Assembly (NCBI RefSeq): GCF_003033925.1
Contig: NZ_CP028365.1
Location: 1,984,001 to 2,048,000 of the forward strand
DNA length: 64,000 nt
Source of the DNA: Tannerella serpentiformis
GTDB lineage: Bacteria > Bacteroidota > Bacteroidia > Bacteroidales > Tannerellaceae
Direction: 5' to 3'
Numbering within the stretch: position 1 is the first letter of the stretch; every line of letters begins with the position of its first letter. Shown in pieces: positions 31,443-39,630 of this stretch. The translations under genes were made by a program, and so were the position numbers. The notes below the pieces were generated by a model. That model ran no database searches and was not told the origin of the DNA. It saw nothing but the letters and a program-made list of their open reading frames with translations.

Positions 31443-31768
31443 CACAAATGCACTTTACCCCGCTGGATGAGGCGCTGGATGAACACTTCGGCAAGCGGGG
31501 ATCCCCCGAAAGGGACAAGTTTGAGGCCGACGTTGAAGCCGCTGTAAATGCTTACCACATAGGGGAAGTCATACGCAACGAGCGGCTGAAACAAAATCTC
31601 ACGCAAGAACAATTGGGCGAACGGATGGGCGTGAAAAAGGCGCAGATATCCCGCTTAGAGCGCGGATTGAGTGTTTCCGTCCCCACGTTAGGACGTGTTT
31701 TCAAAGCATTAGGTATCACCTCCGGTACACTCGATTTAGGTATGGCCGGAAAAGTTGTGCTATGGTGA
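31439..31768 (+). CDS. higA: HigA-type XRE antitoxin
   Basis: 109 residues. C-terminal HTH_3 domain (LTQEQLGERMGVKKAQISRLERG) preceded by a short toxin-binding N-terminal part. Expected to bind HigB and repress its own promoter at about 31070. Followed by a terminator. Confidence 0.9.
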   Translation: MTQMHFTPLDEALDEHFGKRGSPERDKFEADVEAAVNAYHIGEVIRNERLKQNLTQEQLGERMGVKKAQISRLERGLSVSVPTLGRVFKALGITSGTLDLGMAGKVVLW

Positions 31769-31821
31769 GTAAAGGAATCTCCCCTCTTTATCCCTGACAC
31801 GGACAAATGCTTCTACCATCA

Positions 31822-31875
31822 AATCCTCGGGTCGTACTTCCCTTTAGAGAAGGTATGATTCGAGGATTCTTTATC
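31822..31875 (+). terminator. Terminator of higBA
   Basis: Stem AATCCTCG (31822-31829) with CGAGGATT (31861-31868), with inner pairing of TACTTC and GAAGGTA, then TCTTTATC. Confidence 0.65.
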
Positions 31876-31879
31876 GCTT

Positions 31880-31887
31880 TACATTTG
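31880..31887 (+). promoter_or_regulatory. -7 promoter box (TACATTTG) of the flavin reductase gene
   Basis: Exact consensus match 34 bp upstream of the ATG at 31922. Confidence 0.6.
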
Positions 31888-31921
31888 GGGCACTTATCAT
31901 CAGAGAAAGGAGAACGAAACA

Positions 31922-32506
31922 ATGAAGATCAATTTGGGGGTAAAACCCTACCTCTTTCCCATGCCTGTGTTGATGATCGCCACGTACGGCGAGGACGACC
32001 GGGTGAACGTAATGAACATGGCTTGGGGCGGCATCTGCGACGACAACAAGGTGGCGCTCAACATCAGTGACACGCACAAGACGGCCGACAATCTGCGGGC
32101 GCGGCGTGCCTTTACCATCAGCGTGGCCAACCAGGATCACTTGGAAGCGGCCGACTACTTCGGTATGGTCACGGGCAACAAGGTGCCGGACAAGTTCGAG
32201 CGCACGGGGTTGCATGCTGTGCGGAGCGAACGGGTGGACGCACCCGTGGTGGTGGAGTTTCCGTTGACCATCGAGTGTCGCGTGGTGGACATGAAGACGA
32301 CGGACGGCACGATGCGCGTGGTCGGCGAGATCGTCAACGTGCTGGCCGATGAGACTGTGCTCGACGAGCGGGGACGTGTCGACCCAACGCGCCTTAACGC
32401 CATCCTCTTCGATCCCTTCCAAAGCGGCTACTACGCCATCGGAGAAAAAGTGGGGCAGGCCTGGAAGAGCGGCGCGGTGATCTCAAAGAGGGACGCGAAC
32501 GCATGA
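31922..32506 (+). CDS. Flavin reductase-like protein (FMN-binding split barrel)
   Basis: 194 residues. Opens with PYLFPMPVLMIATYGEDD and NVMNMAWGGICDDNKVALNI, the flavin-binding pattern of the flavin-reductase-like family; ends with YYAIGEKVGQAWKSG. Cytosolic; probably an NAD(P)H:flavin oxidoreductase or FMN-binding redox protein, exact substrate unknown. Own promoter and a hairpin after the stop, so probably a single-gene unit. Confidence 0.88.
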   Translation: MKINLGVKPYLFPMPVLMIATYGEDDRVNVMNMAWGGICDDNKVALNISDTHKTADNLRARRAFTISVANQDHLEAADYFGMVTGNKVPDKFERTGLHAVRSERVDAPVVVEFPLTIECRVVDMKTTDGTMRVVGEIVNVLADETVLDERGRVDPTRLNAILFDPFQSGYYAIGEKVGQAWKSGAVISKRDANA

Positions 32507-32512
32507 AATAAA

Positions 32513-32549
32513 CGGAGGCTTCTGTGGTGCATACGCCGCAGGGCCTCCG
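32513..32549 (+). terminator. Hairpin after the flavin reductase gene
   Basis: CGGAGGC pairs with GCCTCCG, with inner CTGTGG/CCGCAG; followed by ATTCATTTATA, a weak T run. Probable terminator or 5' leader of the next gene. Confidence 0.5.
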
Positions 32550-32583
32550 ATTCATTTATATACACCATAAAAACTACAGCGTA

Positions 32584-34026
32584 ATGACAAACGAAGAATT
32601 GAAGCAAGGCGGAGCTTATCCGTCAGAGTGTACGACCGTGATCGTGGGCAGCCGCATGACGGCCGATGGGTCGATGATCCTGGCCCGGTCGGAGGATTGG
32701 AATATGTCCTTCGCCAAGAATCTGGAGATCTATGAGGACCGCGAAGAGGGGCCGAAGGAGTTTGTGGCCCAAGACAGCGGCTTCCGCTGCGAATTGCCTC
32801 GCGAGGCGTTGGGTTACACCGCGCTCGCACCCTGCCACCTGCGTGGCAGCTGGGGTAGCGCTGGGTATAACACGGCGGGCGTGGGTATGAGCGCCACGGA
32901 GAGCATCTTCAGCAGTGAGAAGGCGCTGGCTGTTGACCCGCTGGTGAAGGACGGTCTGGCTGAGAACTCGGTCTTCAACATCGTCCTGCCCTACATCCGT
33001 ACGGCACGCGAGGGCGTCAGCCGTTTGGGCAGCTTGATCGAGCAGTATGGCATCTCTGAGGGCTTCGGCATCGGCTTCGTGGACGAGAGCGAGATCTGGT
33101 ACCTCGAGACGGCTTCGGGCCACCGGTGGCTGGCCTGCCGCATGCCCGAGGATATGTATTTCGTGACCGGCAATCAGAGCCGCTTCCGCACCTATGACCC
33201 GAACGACAAGGCCAACTATATGGCTTCGGCCGACCTCATCGAGTTCGCCGAGAAGCACGGCCTCTACGACCCCGCCACGGGCCCCTTCGACTTCCACACG
33301 GCTTACATCCGTGACGTGAAGCTGGATACGACCTACAACTATCCGCGCGTCTGGGGACTTCAGGCCATGTTTAGCCCCGCGATCGAGAACGACGTGACGA
33401 AGAACACCTTCCCCGTCTTTGCCAAGGCCGAGCACCCGCTTTCTTTAGACGATCTGCGCCGCGCCTTCCGATTCCACTATCAGGGCACGGAGCACGACCC
33501 CTATCTGCACAACAACCCGAAGGAAAAGTATCGCCCCGTCTCCATCTTCCGCACCACGCAGACGCATATCCTGCACGTGCGGCCGGAGCTGCCGCAGGCC
33601 ATCGGCCGGGTGGACTATATGGCGATGGGCATGGCCGTGCTGGGCGTCTTTCTGCCGCTCTATCAGGGTATCACTTCCTACCCCGAGGCGTACACGAAGG
33701 GCGGGCTCCGGTCGGATGCTGATTCGGCCTATTGGAAGTTCCGCAAGGTGCAGACGCTGGGCATGGTGAACTATAACCGATACGCCCCGCTGATTCAGGA
33801 GACCTATGCCCGCTGGGAGGCCGAGACGACGCAGCGTCAGCGTGAGATGGAGGCGCAATACCTGGCCGTCTATGAGACGCAGCCCATCCACGCCCGCGAG
33901 TTGCTGCAGGCCTTCTCGGACAAGATGCTCCAGTCGGCCCTCGACGTGACGGATCGCCTCATTGAGGAGCTCTTTACCCGCCTGGCCGAGGACATCCAAG
34001 CCGAGTATCGCTTCGCTGGCGCGTGA
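32584..34026 (+). CDS. C69-family dipeptidase
   Basis: 480 residues from MTNEELKQGGAYPSEC. N-terminal-nucleophile hydrolase of peptidase family C69: the Cys of SECTTVIVG (Cys16) would become the N-terminal nucleophile after propeptide removal; TADGSMILARSEDW follows as in the family. GWGSAGYN-like segment (RGSWGSAGYNTAGVGMSATES) is conserved too. No signal peptide, so probably cytosolic use of dipeptides, in keeping with an amino-acid-fermenting lifestyle. The upstream in-frame ATG lies within the hairpin region and is less likely. Confidence 0.9.
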   Translation: MTNEELKQGGAYPSECTTVIVGSRMTADGSMILARSEDWNMSFAKNLEIYEDREEGPKEFVAQDSGFRCELPREALGYTALAPCHLRGSWGSAGYNTAGVGMSATESIFSSEKALAVDPLVKDGLAENSVFNIVLPYIRTAREGVSRLGSLIEQYGISEGFGIGFVDESEIWYLETASGHRWLACRMPEDMYFVTGNQSRFRTYDPNDKANYMASADLIEFAEKHGLYDPATGPFDFHTAYIRDVKLDTTYNYPRVWGLQAMFSPAIENDVTKNTFPVFAKAEHPLSLDDLRRAFRFHYQGTEHDPYLHNNPKEKYRPVSIFRTTQTHILHVRPELPQAIGRVDYMAMGMAVLGVFLPLYQGITSYPEAYTKGGLRSDADSAYWKFRKVQTLGMVNYNRYAPLIQETYARWEAETTQRQREMEAQYLAVYETQPIHARELLQAFSDKMLQSALDVTDRLIEELFTRLAEDIQAEYRFAGA

Positions 34027-34064
34027 TGGAGCCGCTGAGCCGCGAGTAGCTCATCGATAAGCAC

Positions 34065-34104
34065 GGGGGGCACGGACGCAAGGTCTGTGCCCCCCTTCTT
34101 TTTC
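34065..34104 (+). terminator. Strong terminator of the C69 dipeptidase gene
   Basis: 13-bp G/C-rich stem (34065-34077 with 34083-34095, one G-T pair), loop of five bases, then TTCTTTTTC. Confidence 0.9.
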
Positions 34105-34112
34105 GTGTCACG

Positions 34113-35357
34113 TCACCGCGCGGAGCCCTTCAGCGGGAAAGTGGGATGAAAACGGAGGTAGACGCCGAAGGAATAGCTGAGGCGCTGGCCCTCGAAATCG
34201 TGTCGGCCGGCGGGGTCGGTGATCGGCGAGGCGAGGCGATGGAAGGCGTCGAAGTCGATGCCTAACGAACAGTCGCGGCTGAAGTGGCGCGTGTATTCGG
34301 CCCCGAAGCGGAGCATCTGCGGGCGGCGATAGACGGCGCCGTCGAGATAGGTGGAGATGACGCCGAAGTAGGGGTGACCGAAGAGCGACACGAAGCCGTC
34401 GCACTGCCAGTAGGCGGCGCGGAGGTAGAACGAGGGCGAGAGATCGGCGCGGAGGTCGAGGTAGCGGCCGTAGCCCCGCTTGACGGGCCAGAGGTTGCCG
34501 GCGTGTTGGTAATAACCCGTGAGGGAGTATTCGAGCGCCAGTCGGCGGAGCACACCACGCCTAATGTGCCACTCGAGGCCCGCCCCAAGGGCGCCGTTGA
34601 GCATCGTTTGCACAGCCTGATCGCCACTGATGGTGTCTATCTCGCCGCCGCGATGCTGCGCCAGGCCCTGCGCCAGGGCGTAGAGATGGAGCGGAGCGTC
34701 GGGCGGGGTGATGTGGAGGCGGGAGGAGAGCCCGAAGGTGAAGGCCTCTTGGTGGGTGTCGAGTTTATAGATGAAGCTCTCCCAATTGAGCCAGACGTCG
34801 AGCTGGGCGTGGCGCGGGTGGTAGAGGATCTGGAGGCCCGCCTCGGGGTCGGCCGAGAGGTTCAGCTCGGGGTTGTAGAGCGGCTCAATGAGGCGATGAT
34901 TGGCGCCGCCGTAGAGGTCGCCCAGGATGATATCCACTTGGGGCGAGAGGGCGGCGCGGGCGCGGAAGAAGGGCAGCAGATGGACGTGGTGGCACGACGA
35001 TTCGCCGCGCCAGACCGCGATGTCATTATAGGCAAAGGCGGGGTATCGGTTGGCCCCCCAGAACCAAAGTGTGTGCAGACCGGCCTCGACCGTCACCCGC
35101 TCCGCCGGCCGATAGGCAGCCCGGACTTGGAGCCGAAAGCCGGGCAGGGTGTACCCCTTGGCGGCCAGGGTGGCGCTCTCCACATTGCGGAAGAAGCTGA
35201 GGTTGTCGAACTCGAGCGAGAGTCGGTGCAGGTCGTCCGACGGGCGCGTGGTGTCGGTCGTGAAGACTTGTTCGTTGATTTGGGCCCAGACGGACGGCGT
35301 GACGACCGTCAGCAGCAGGATCAGCCAGGCGGCTGGGCGCAGGATGTATAGACGCAT
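34113..35357 (-). CDS. Outer-membrane beta-barrel protein, function unknown
   Basis: 414 residues from MRLYILRPAAWLILLLTV. Signal peptide ending SVWAQ; then alternating amphipathic strands throughout and a C-terminus with aromatic strand ends (YSFGVYLRFHPTF). No TonB plug or known enzymatic motif. An intact barrel of unknown cargo. A -7 box 34 bp upstream supports this start. Lies just past repeat array R4a and converges on the C69 gene. Confidence 0.7.
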   Translation of the reverse strand: MRLYILRPAAWLILLLTVVTPSVWAQINEQVFTTDTTRPSDDLHRLSLEFDNLSFFRNVESATLAAKGYTLPGFRLQVRAAYRPAERVTVEAGLHTLWFWGANRYPAFAYNDIAVWRGESSCHHVHLLPFFRARAALSPQVDIILGDLYGGANHRLIEPLYNPELNLSADPEAGLQILYHPRHAQLDVWLNWESFIYKLDTHQEAFTFGLSSRLHITPPDAPLHLYALAQGLAQHRGGEIDTISGDQAVQTMLNGALGAGLEWHIRRGVLRRLALEYSLTGYYQHAGNLWPVKRGYGRYLDLRADLSPSFYLRAAYWQCDGFVSLFGHPYFGVISTYLDGAVYRRPQMLRFGAEYTRHFSRDCSLGIDFDAFHRLASPITDPAGRHDFEGQRLSYSFGVYLRFHPTFPLKGSAR

Positions 35358-35390
35358 AAAATCGAATAGGGGCGATGATTTTTCGGGCGG

Positions 35391-35398
35391 CAAACATA
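35391..35398 (-). promoter_or_regulatory. -7 promoter box (TATGTTTG) of the barrel gene
   Basis: Consensus match 34 bp upstream of the ATG at 35357. Confidence 0.6.
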
Positions 35399-35439
35399 GG
35401 GCGCCGTGGAACTAAAATCTAACGGTGGAGAGCGAAAGG

Positions 35440-36232
35440 CTAAAAAACGGAGCCGCGCAGGGTGGCGGCGTGCTAAAGGCGGCGCCGTTTTGACCGCGCA
35501 GCTAAGAATGGTGAAAAACGGGCCGCCTTTTTCACCGCGCACCCAAGAACTGTGAAAAACAGACCGCCTTTTTCACCGCGCAGGCAAGAACTGTGAAAAA
35601 CGGGCCGCCTTTTTGACCGCGCAGCGAGGAATGGTGCTAACGGCGGCGCCTTTTTGACCGCGCAGCGAGGAATGGTGCTAACGGCGGCGCCTTTTTGACC
35701 GCGCACCCCGTCGGGCTCCCAAACGGGCCGCCTTTTGCAGGCCAACACCCCGTCGGGCTTCAAAACAGGCCGCCTTTTGTAGGCCAACACCCCGTCGGCC
35801 TCCAAAACGGGCCGCCTTTTGTAGGCCAACACCCCGTCGGCCTTCAAAACAGACCGCCTTTTGCAGGCCAACACCCCGTCGGGCTCCAAAACGGGCCGCC
35901 TTTTGCAGGCCAACACCCCGTCGGGCCCCCAAACGGGCCGCCTTTTGCATGCCAACACCCCGTCGGGCCCCAAAACGGGCCGCCTTTTGCAGGCCAACAC
36001 CCCGTCGGGCCCCAAAACAGGCCGCCTTTTGCAGGCCAACACCCCGTCGGGCTCCAAAACAGGCCGCCTTTTATAGGCCAACACCCCGTCGGGCTCCAAA
36101 ACGGGCCGCCTTTTGCAGGCCAACACCCCGTCGGCCTCGAAAACAGTCCGCCTTTTGCAGGCCAACACCCCGTAGGTATCCAAAACAGGCCGCCTTTTGC
36201 GGGCCAACACCCCGTCGGCCTTCAAAAAGCAG
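35440..36232. repeat. Intergenic array R4a: about six 41-bp B units, then thirteen 42-bp A units
   Basis: A units (first CCCCG at 35706, then every 42 bp to 36210) read CCCCGTCGGnnnCCAAAA, then CGGGCCGCCTTTTG and a short linker. The preceding units have the same AAAACGGGCCGCCTTTT core with a linker of the form ACCGCGCAnnnAAGAAnnGTG. Both parts carry the core in the same orientation. Reading frames through it (14-residue periodic) look non-coding: they lack start signals and several frames are open at once. Confidence 0.93.
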
Positions 36233-36253
36233 TCTCTCTGCCTCGGTTCGGTT

Positions 36254-36826
36254 TCAGTCCGCCATCATCCGCCGCCACCGCACGTACCCGAAGATGGGCA
36301 CGATGGTGTAGACGACATAGGTGACGGCCGTCGGCGTCATGCCCTTCCAGAAGTAGAGCGCGGCCGAGACGGCGTTGATCACCATCCAGACGCCCCACTG
36401 CTCGATGTATTTCTGCGCCAGCATCCACATCGCCAGAATACTTAGCGCCGTCGTGAAGGCGTCGCCCCAGGGCACGGGGCTGTCCGTGAAGCGCGAGAGT
36501 ACGAGGTAGAGCGCCGTCTGCAGCAGGATGTAGGCCGACGCCAGTCGGAGCCACGTCCCGCGCGGCGTCCGCCGGATCGCCACCTCCGCCTCCGAGGTCT
36601 CACGACCGCGGCCGCGCTGCCAGCGATACCAGCCGTAGGCGCTGGCGAAAAGGTAGTAGACGTTGACGCCCATATCGGCGTAGAACTTGTTGACGTAGTA
36701 GATATAGATGTAGAAGGCGGGGATCACCACGCCCACTGGCCAGAGCCAGATGCTGGCTCGGTATTCGAGCCAGAGGTAGAGCAGCATGATCCCCGCCGCT
36801 ACGATCTCGATTGCGTCGTAGAACAT
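36254..36826 (-). CDS. pnuT: PnuC-family transporter, probably thiamine (PnuT)
   Basis: 190 residues with about seven hydrophobic segments and the PnuC hallmark WPVGVVIPAFYIYIYY and GWYRWQRG. PnuC relatives carry nicotinamide riboside, riboflavin or thiamine by facilitated diffusion. Position directly after a TPP-riboswitch-controlled TonB receptor makes thiamine the likely cargo; no thiamine pyrophosphokinase is adjacent. 38 bp after the receptor stop. Confidence 0.85.
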   Translation of the reverse strand: MFYDAIEIVAAGIMLLYLWLEYRASIWLWPVGVVIPAFYIYIYYVNKFYADMGVNVYYLFASAYGWYRWQRGRGRETSEAEVAIRRTPRGTWLRLASAYILLQTALYLVLSRFTDSPVPWGDAFTTALSILAMWMLAQKYIEQWGVWMVINAVSAALYFWKGMTPTAVTYVVYTIVPIFGYVRWRRMMAD

Positions 36827-36864
36827 AGAGGGTAGAGGGTGGAGAATAGAGGGTAGATGGGGGG
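36827..36864 (-). repeat. Intercistronic CTACCCTC-type short repeats
   Basis: Spacer between the receptor and pnuT composed of heptamers like TACCCTC/TTCTCCACCCTC, matching the spacer at 22451-22485. Confidence 0.7.
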
Positions 36865-39072
36865 TTAGAATTTCAGCGTCAGCCGCGCCATAAAGTTGCG
36901 GGTGGCTTGGGCGAAGTAGTTCAGCTGGTTCACACGCTTTCCGTCATTGATGAATGTGTCATAGATGTAGCCGCCCGACTCATACTCGGCGTTGAAGAGG
37001 TTGCGGACGCTGAGGTCGAGGGCGATCTCTTTCATGAAGCTCGGATGAAAAGCGTAGCCTACGCGCAAGTCGCTCAGGAAGTAGGGATCGATGCTGCGCT
37101 CGAGGGCGGAGGTGTTGTCGAGGTACTGCCGCCCGACGTACGACGACATCAGCGCCGCAGTGAAGCCCCGCCAACGCACGTCGAAGGTGCTGCCGAAGGT
37201 CAGGTTGGGCGAGAAGGCAATATCCGTCGTGCCCAGCTCATTGACCGTCTGCGGCAGTTCTTTCCTGCCCTGGTAGGTGTTGACGTACTCCGTGAAGTTG
37301 CGGATCTTGTTACTGCTCAGGGTTACGTTGCCACTCCAATCGAGCCACGGGGCGAGGCGTACGCCGCCGCTTAGCTCCACGCCCATGCGATAGCTGTCCT
37401 TGATGTTCGACGTGAGCGCCTCGCCAATCTCGGAGATCTTGCCCGTGAGCACGAGCTGGTTGTCGTAGTCCATATAGTAGAGGTTGGCGCCGAGGTGGAA
37501 GGCGCGGCCGGTGTATTCGTAGCCCGCCTCGTAGTCGTAGAGGGTCTCGTAGGTTGGCTGCGCCGTGGGTCCGTTCTCGGTGAAGTTCTTGCGGTTCGGC
37601 TCGCGGTGTGCCACGGCGAACGAGGCATAGGCATGGTTGCCGCCGCGTTCGTAGGAGAGTCCCGCCTTGGGGTTGAAGAAGGAGAAGGTGCGGTGCACGT
37701 CGATGTCGCCCGCCTTGTCGTCCGTGCCCGTGATGCTGTAGTTGATGCCGCGGTATTGCAAATCGGCATAGGCGCTGAGGGCGTTCGACAGCCGATAGGA
37801 GGCCTTCAGAAACGTGTTGTAATCGAGCTTCTCGCCCCGGCTGCGGTAATACTCATAGTCGGGCTGCGGCATAGCCTCGACGGTCTTCATCCAGATGACG
37901 CGCCCGAAGTGATCGCCCGTGTAGTTGTTGATCGAGGCGCCCCAGACGGCCTGCAGTCGGTCGTGGGTGTAGGTCAGGCGGGCCAGTGCGCCGTAGAAGT
38001 CGTTCTGGAGCCACTTGCGCCGCACCAGGTCGGTGCGCTTCTGCTCCTTGCCATCGGCGCCCTTGAAGTTGGGCAGCTTGTAGGCCGCATACTTGGCGCC
38101 AGCCTTGTAATCCTCGTAATACCCGCGGCCGTCGGTGTAATGCAGCGTCACGTTCAGGTTGAGGGCGTCCGTGAGGCGTTGCGTGGCCAGAAGGTGGTAA
38201 TGGTGCTGCCAGTAGTTGTCCGTCTGGTTGTCGTAGAAGCGCGTCACACCGTTCTCGTCAGTGTACTTGCCGCAGCTGTTGTACCGCCGATTGGTGCGCA
38301 GCGTATCGGCGTCGACGCCGTTCCACGCCTGATAGCTCACTTCGCTGCTGCCGAAGGTCTGGAACTTGAGCATCGTGCCGCCGTTGTAGTAAGCCGCCGA
38401 AGCGTAATACGAGCTCATGTTCGCCCGCGCACGCTCGATGTAGCCGTCCGTTTGCACGTTGGAGTAACGGGCATCGAAGACGAAATGGTTGCCGATGAGT
38501 CCCGTTCCGCCACGCACGGTGTGCGCAAAGGTGCCATAGCTACCCGCCGCAGACGAGGCCTCGAAGTACGGCTCTAACCGCGGACGCTGCGTTTGCATGG
38601 CCACCGTGGCGCCGAAGGCCGCGGCACCGTTCGTCGACGTGCCTGCGCCGCGCTGGATCTGTATCGACTCGACCGACGAGGCGAAGTCGGGCATGTTGAC
38701 CCAGAAAACGCCGTGGCTCTCGGAGTCGTTCACCGGCACACCGTCTACCGTGAAGTTGATGCGCCCCGCATCCGTGCCACGCACCCGCATGGAGACGTAG
38801 CCCACGCCGTTGCCACCGTCCGAGGTGACGACCACCGAGGGCGTCTGGGTGAAGAGGTAGGGCAGCGACTGGCCCGTGTTGTTCTCGCGCAGCTCCGCCG
38901 CCGAGACGTTGCGAAAGGCCACAGGCGTCTCTCTCCGTGCCTGCACGGCCGAGACCACGACCTCGTTCAGTTCATACACATTCGTCGTGTCCACGACCGC
39001 CTGTTGCGCCGTGATCGACATTCGGCCGGAAACGATCAGCAGTCCGGCCACTACATAGAAAATCTTCCTCAT
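36865..39072 (-). CDS. TonB-dependent outer-membrane receptor, thiamine uptake
   Basis: 735 residues from MRKIFYVVAGLLIVSGR. Signal peptide, then TonB box region (NEVVVSAVQARRETPVAF), plug domain (TGQSLPYLFTQTPSVVVTSD, RGTDAGRINFTVDGVPVND, SIQIQRGAGTSTNGAAAFGA) and a long 22-strand-type barrel ending in NFMARLTLKF. Transports its ligand at the expense of the proton gradient through TonB. A TPP riboswitch lies directly upstream, so the cargo is most likely thiamine or a phosphate ester. ATG at 39072 chosen; the longer frame would start inside the riboswitch region. Confidence 0.9.
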   Translation of the reverse strand: MRKIFYVVAGLLIVSGRMSITAQQAVVDTTNVYELNEVVVSAVQARRETPVAFRNVSAAELRENNTGQSLPYLFTQTPSVVVTSDGGNGVGYVSMRVRGTDAGRINFTVDGVPVNDSESHGVFWVNMPDFASSVESIQIQRGAGTSTNGAAAFGATVAMQTQRPRLEPYFEASSAAGSYGTFAHTVRGGTGLIGNHFVFDARYSNVQTDGYIERARANMSSYYASAAYYNGGTMLKFQTFGSSEVSYQAWNGVDADTLRTNRRYNSCGKYTDENGVTRFYDNQTDNYWQHHYHLLATQRLTDALNLNVTLHYTDGRGYYEDYKAGAKYAAYKLPNFKGADGKEQKRTDLVRRKWLQNDFYGALARLTYTHDRLQAVWGASINNYTGDHFGRVIWMKTVEAMPQPDYEYYRSRGEKLDYNTFLKASYRLSNALSAYADLQYRGINYSITGTDDKAGDIDVHRTFSFFNPKAGLSYERGGNHAYASFAVAHREPNRKNFTENGPTAQPTYETLYDYEAGYEYTGRAFHLGANLYYMDYDNQLVLTGKISEIGEALTSNIKDSYRMGVELSGGVRLAPWLDWSGNVTLSSNKIRNFTEYVNTYQGRKELPQTVNELGTTDIAFSPNLTFGSTFDVRWRGFTAALMSSYVGRQYLDNTSALERSIDPYFLSDLRVGYAFHPSFMKEIALDLSVRNLFNAEYESGGYIYDTFINDGKRVNQLNYFAQATRNFMARLTLKF

Positions 39073-39135
39073 TTGATTGTGTCTATTAAATGGGGAGCGA
39101 TTTACGATGCACAAAAAAGAGATGAAAACCACCTA

Positions 39136-39263
39136 TTGTCCCTCCGCCGGCATTACCCGGATCAGGTTTTGGGGCCGCCCCGAATTATCTCGAGAACTCA
39201 TTCGGTGGGCAGTCCTTAGGGTATGATCTCAGCCTGTGTAAGTAAGGCACCCCTTGGGAGGCA
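39136..39263 (-). promoter_or_regulatory. TPP (thiamine pyrophosphate) riboswitch
   Basis: On the minus strand: GGGGTGCC, then GGCTGAGATCATACCC, then CCTGATCCGGGTAATGCCGG and GGAGGGACAA, the conserved core of the THI element in correct order. Located about 60 bp upstream of the receptor ATG at 39072, downstream of a -7 box at 39306-39313. Expected to shut off receptor and pnuT when TPP is plentiful. Confidence 0.95.
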
Positions 39264-39305
39264 ACCTTTACGGCGCCTCCGATGTGAATAATTCGTTATC
39301 GGCGG

Positions 39306-39313
39306 CAAATGTA
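39306..39313 (-). promoter_or_regulatory. -7 promoter box (TACATTTG) of the thiamine uptake operon
   Basis: Exact consensus match about 45 bp before the riboswitch core. Confidence 0.65.
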
Positions 39314-39357
39314 AACGAGCAATGGAAAAACGAAAGCCTTTGCGCCGATAGGTGTGG

Positions 39358-39483
39358 CCTCGATATACAGTAAATCAGCTCCGCGCAGGCTTGCATGGCT
39401 TCGATATACAGTAAATCAGCTCCGCGCAGGCTTGCATGGTCCCGATATACAGTAAATCAGCTCCGCGCAGGCTTGCATGGCCT
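39358..39483. repeat. Intergenic array R3b: three 41-bp units
   Basis: Same family as R3a: GATATACAGTAAATC at 39362, 39403 and 39444 with the same AGCTCCGCGCAGGCTTGCATGG-like linker. It lies between two divergent promoters, unlike most arrays here. Confidence 0.92.
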
Positions 39484-39590
39484 CGTCGAAGTCTTCGCCA
39501 GCGTCAAACGGGCATGGCTCTCGTATCCCGCGGGGCGATTGGGGTGGCGGTCAGTCGTGGGGGTGGAAAGAAGGATTGAGCGCAGGAATC

Positions 39591-39598
39591 TATCTTTG
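39591..39598 (+). promoter_or_regulatory. -7 promoter box (TATCTTTG) of pruA
   Basis: Exact consensus match 33 bp upstream of the pruA ATG. Confidence 0.65.
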
Positions 39599-39630
39599 TC
39601 CACGCTTCAAACCAAAGAAGAAACAGATTT

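Noticed and set aside
35695-36324. Secreted 14-residue-repeat protein
   Set aside because: Several frames on both strands are open over the same bases; no start signal, signal peptide or codon bias; best explained by the 42-bp unit.
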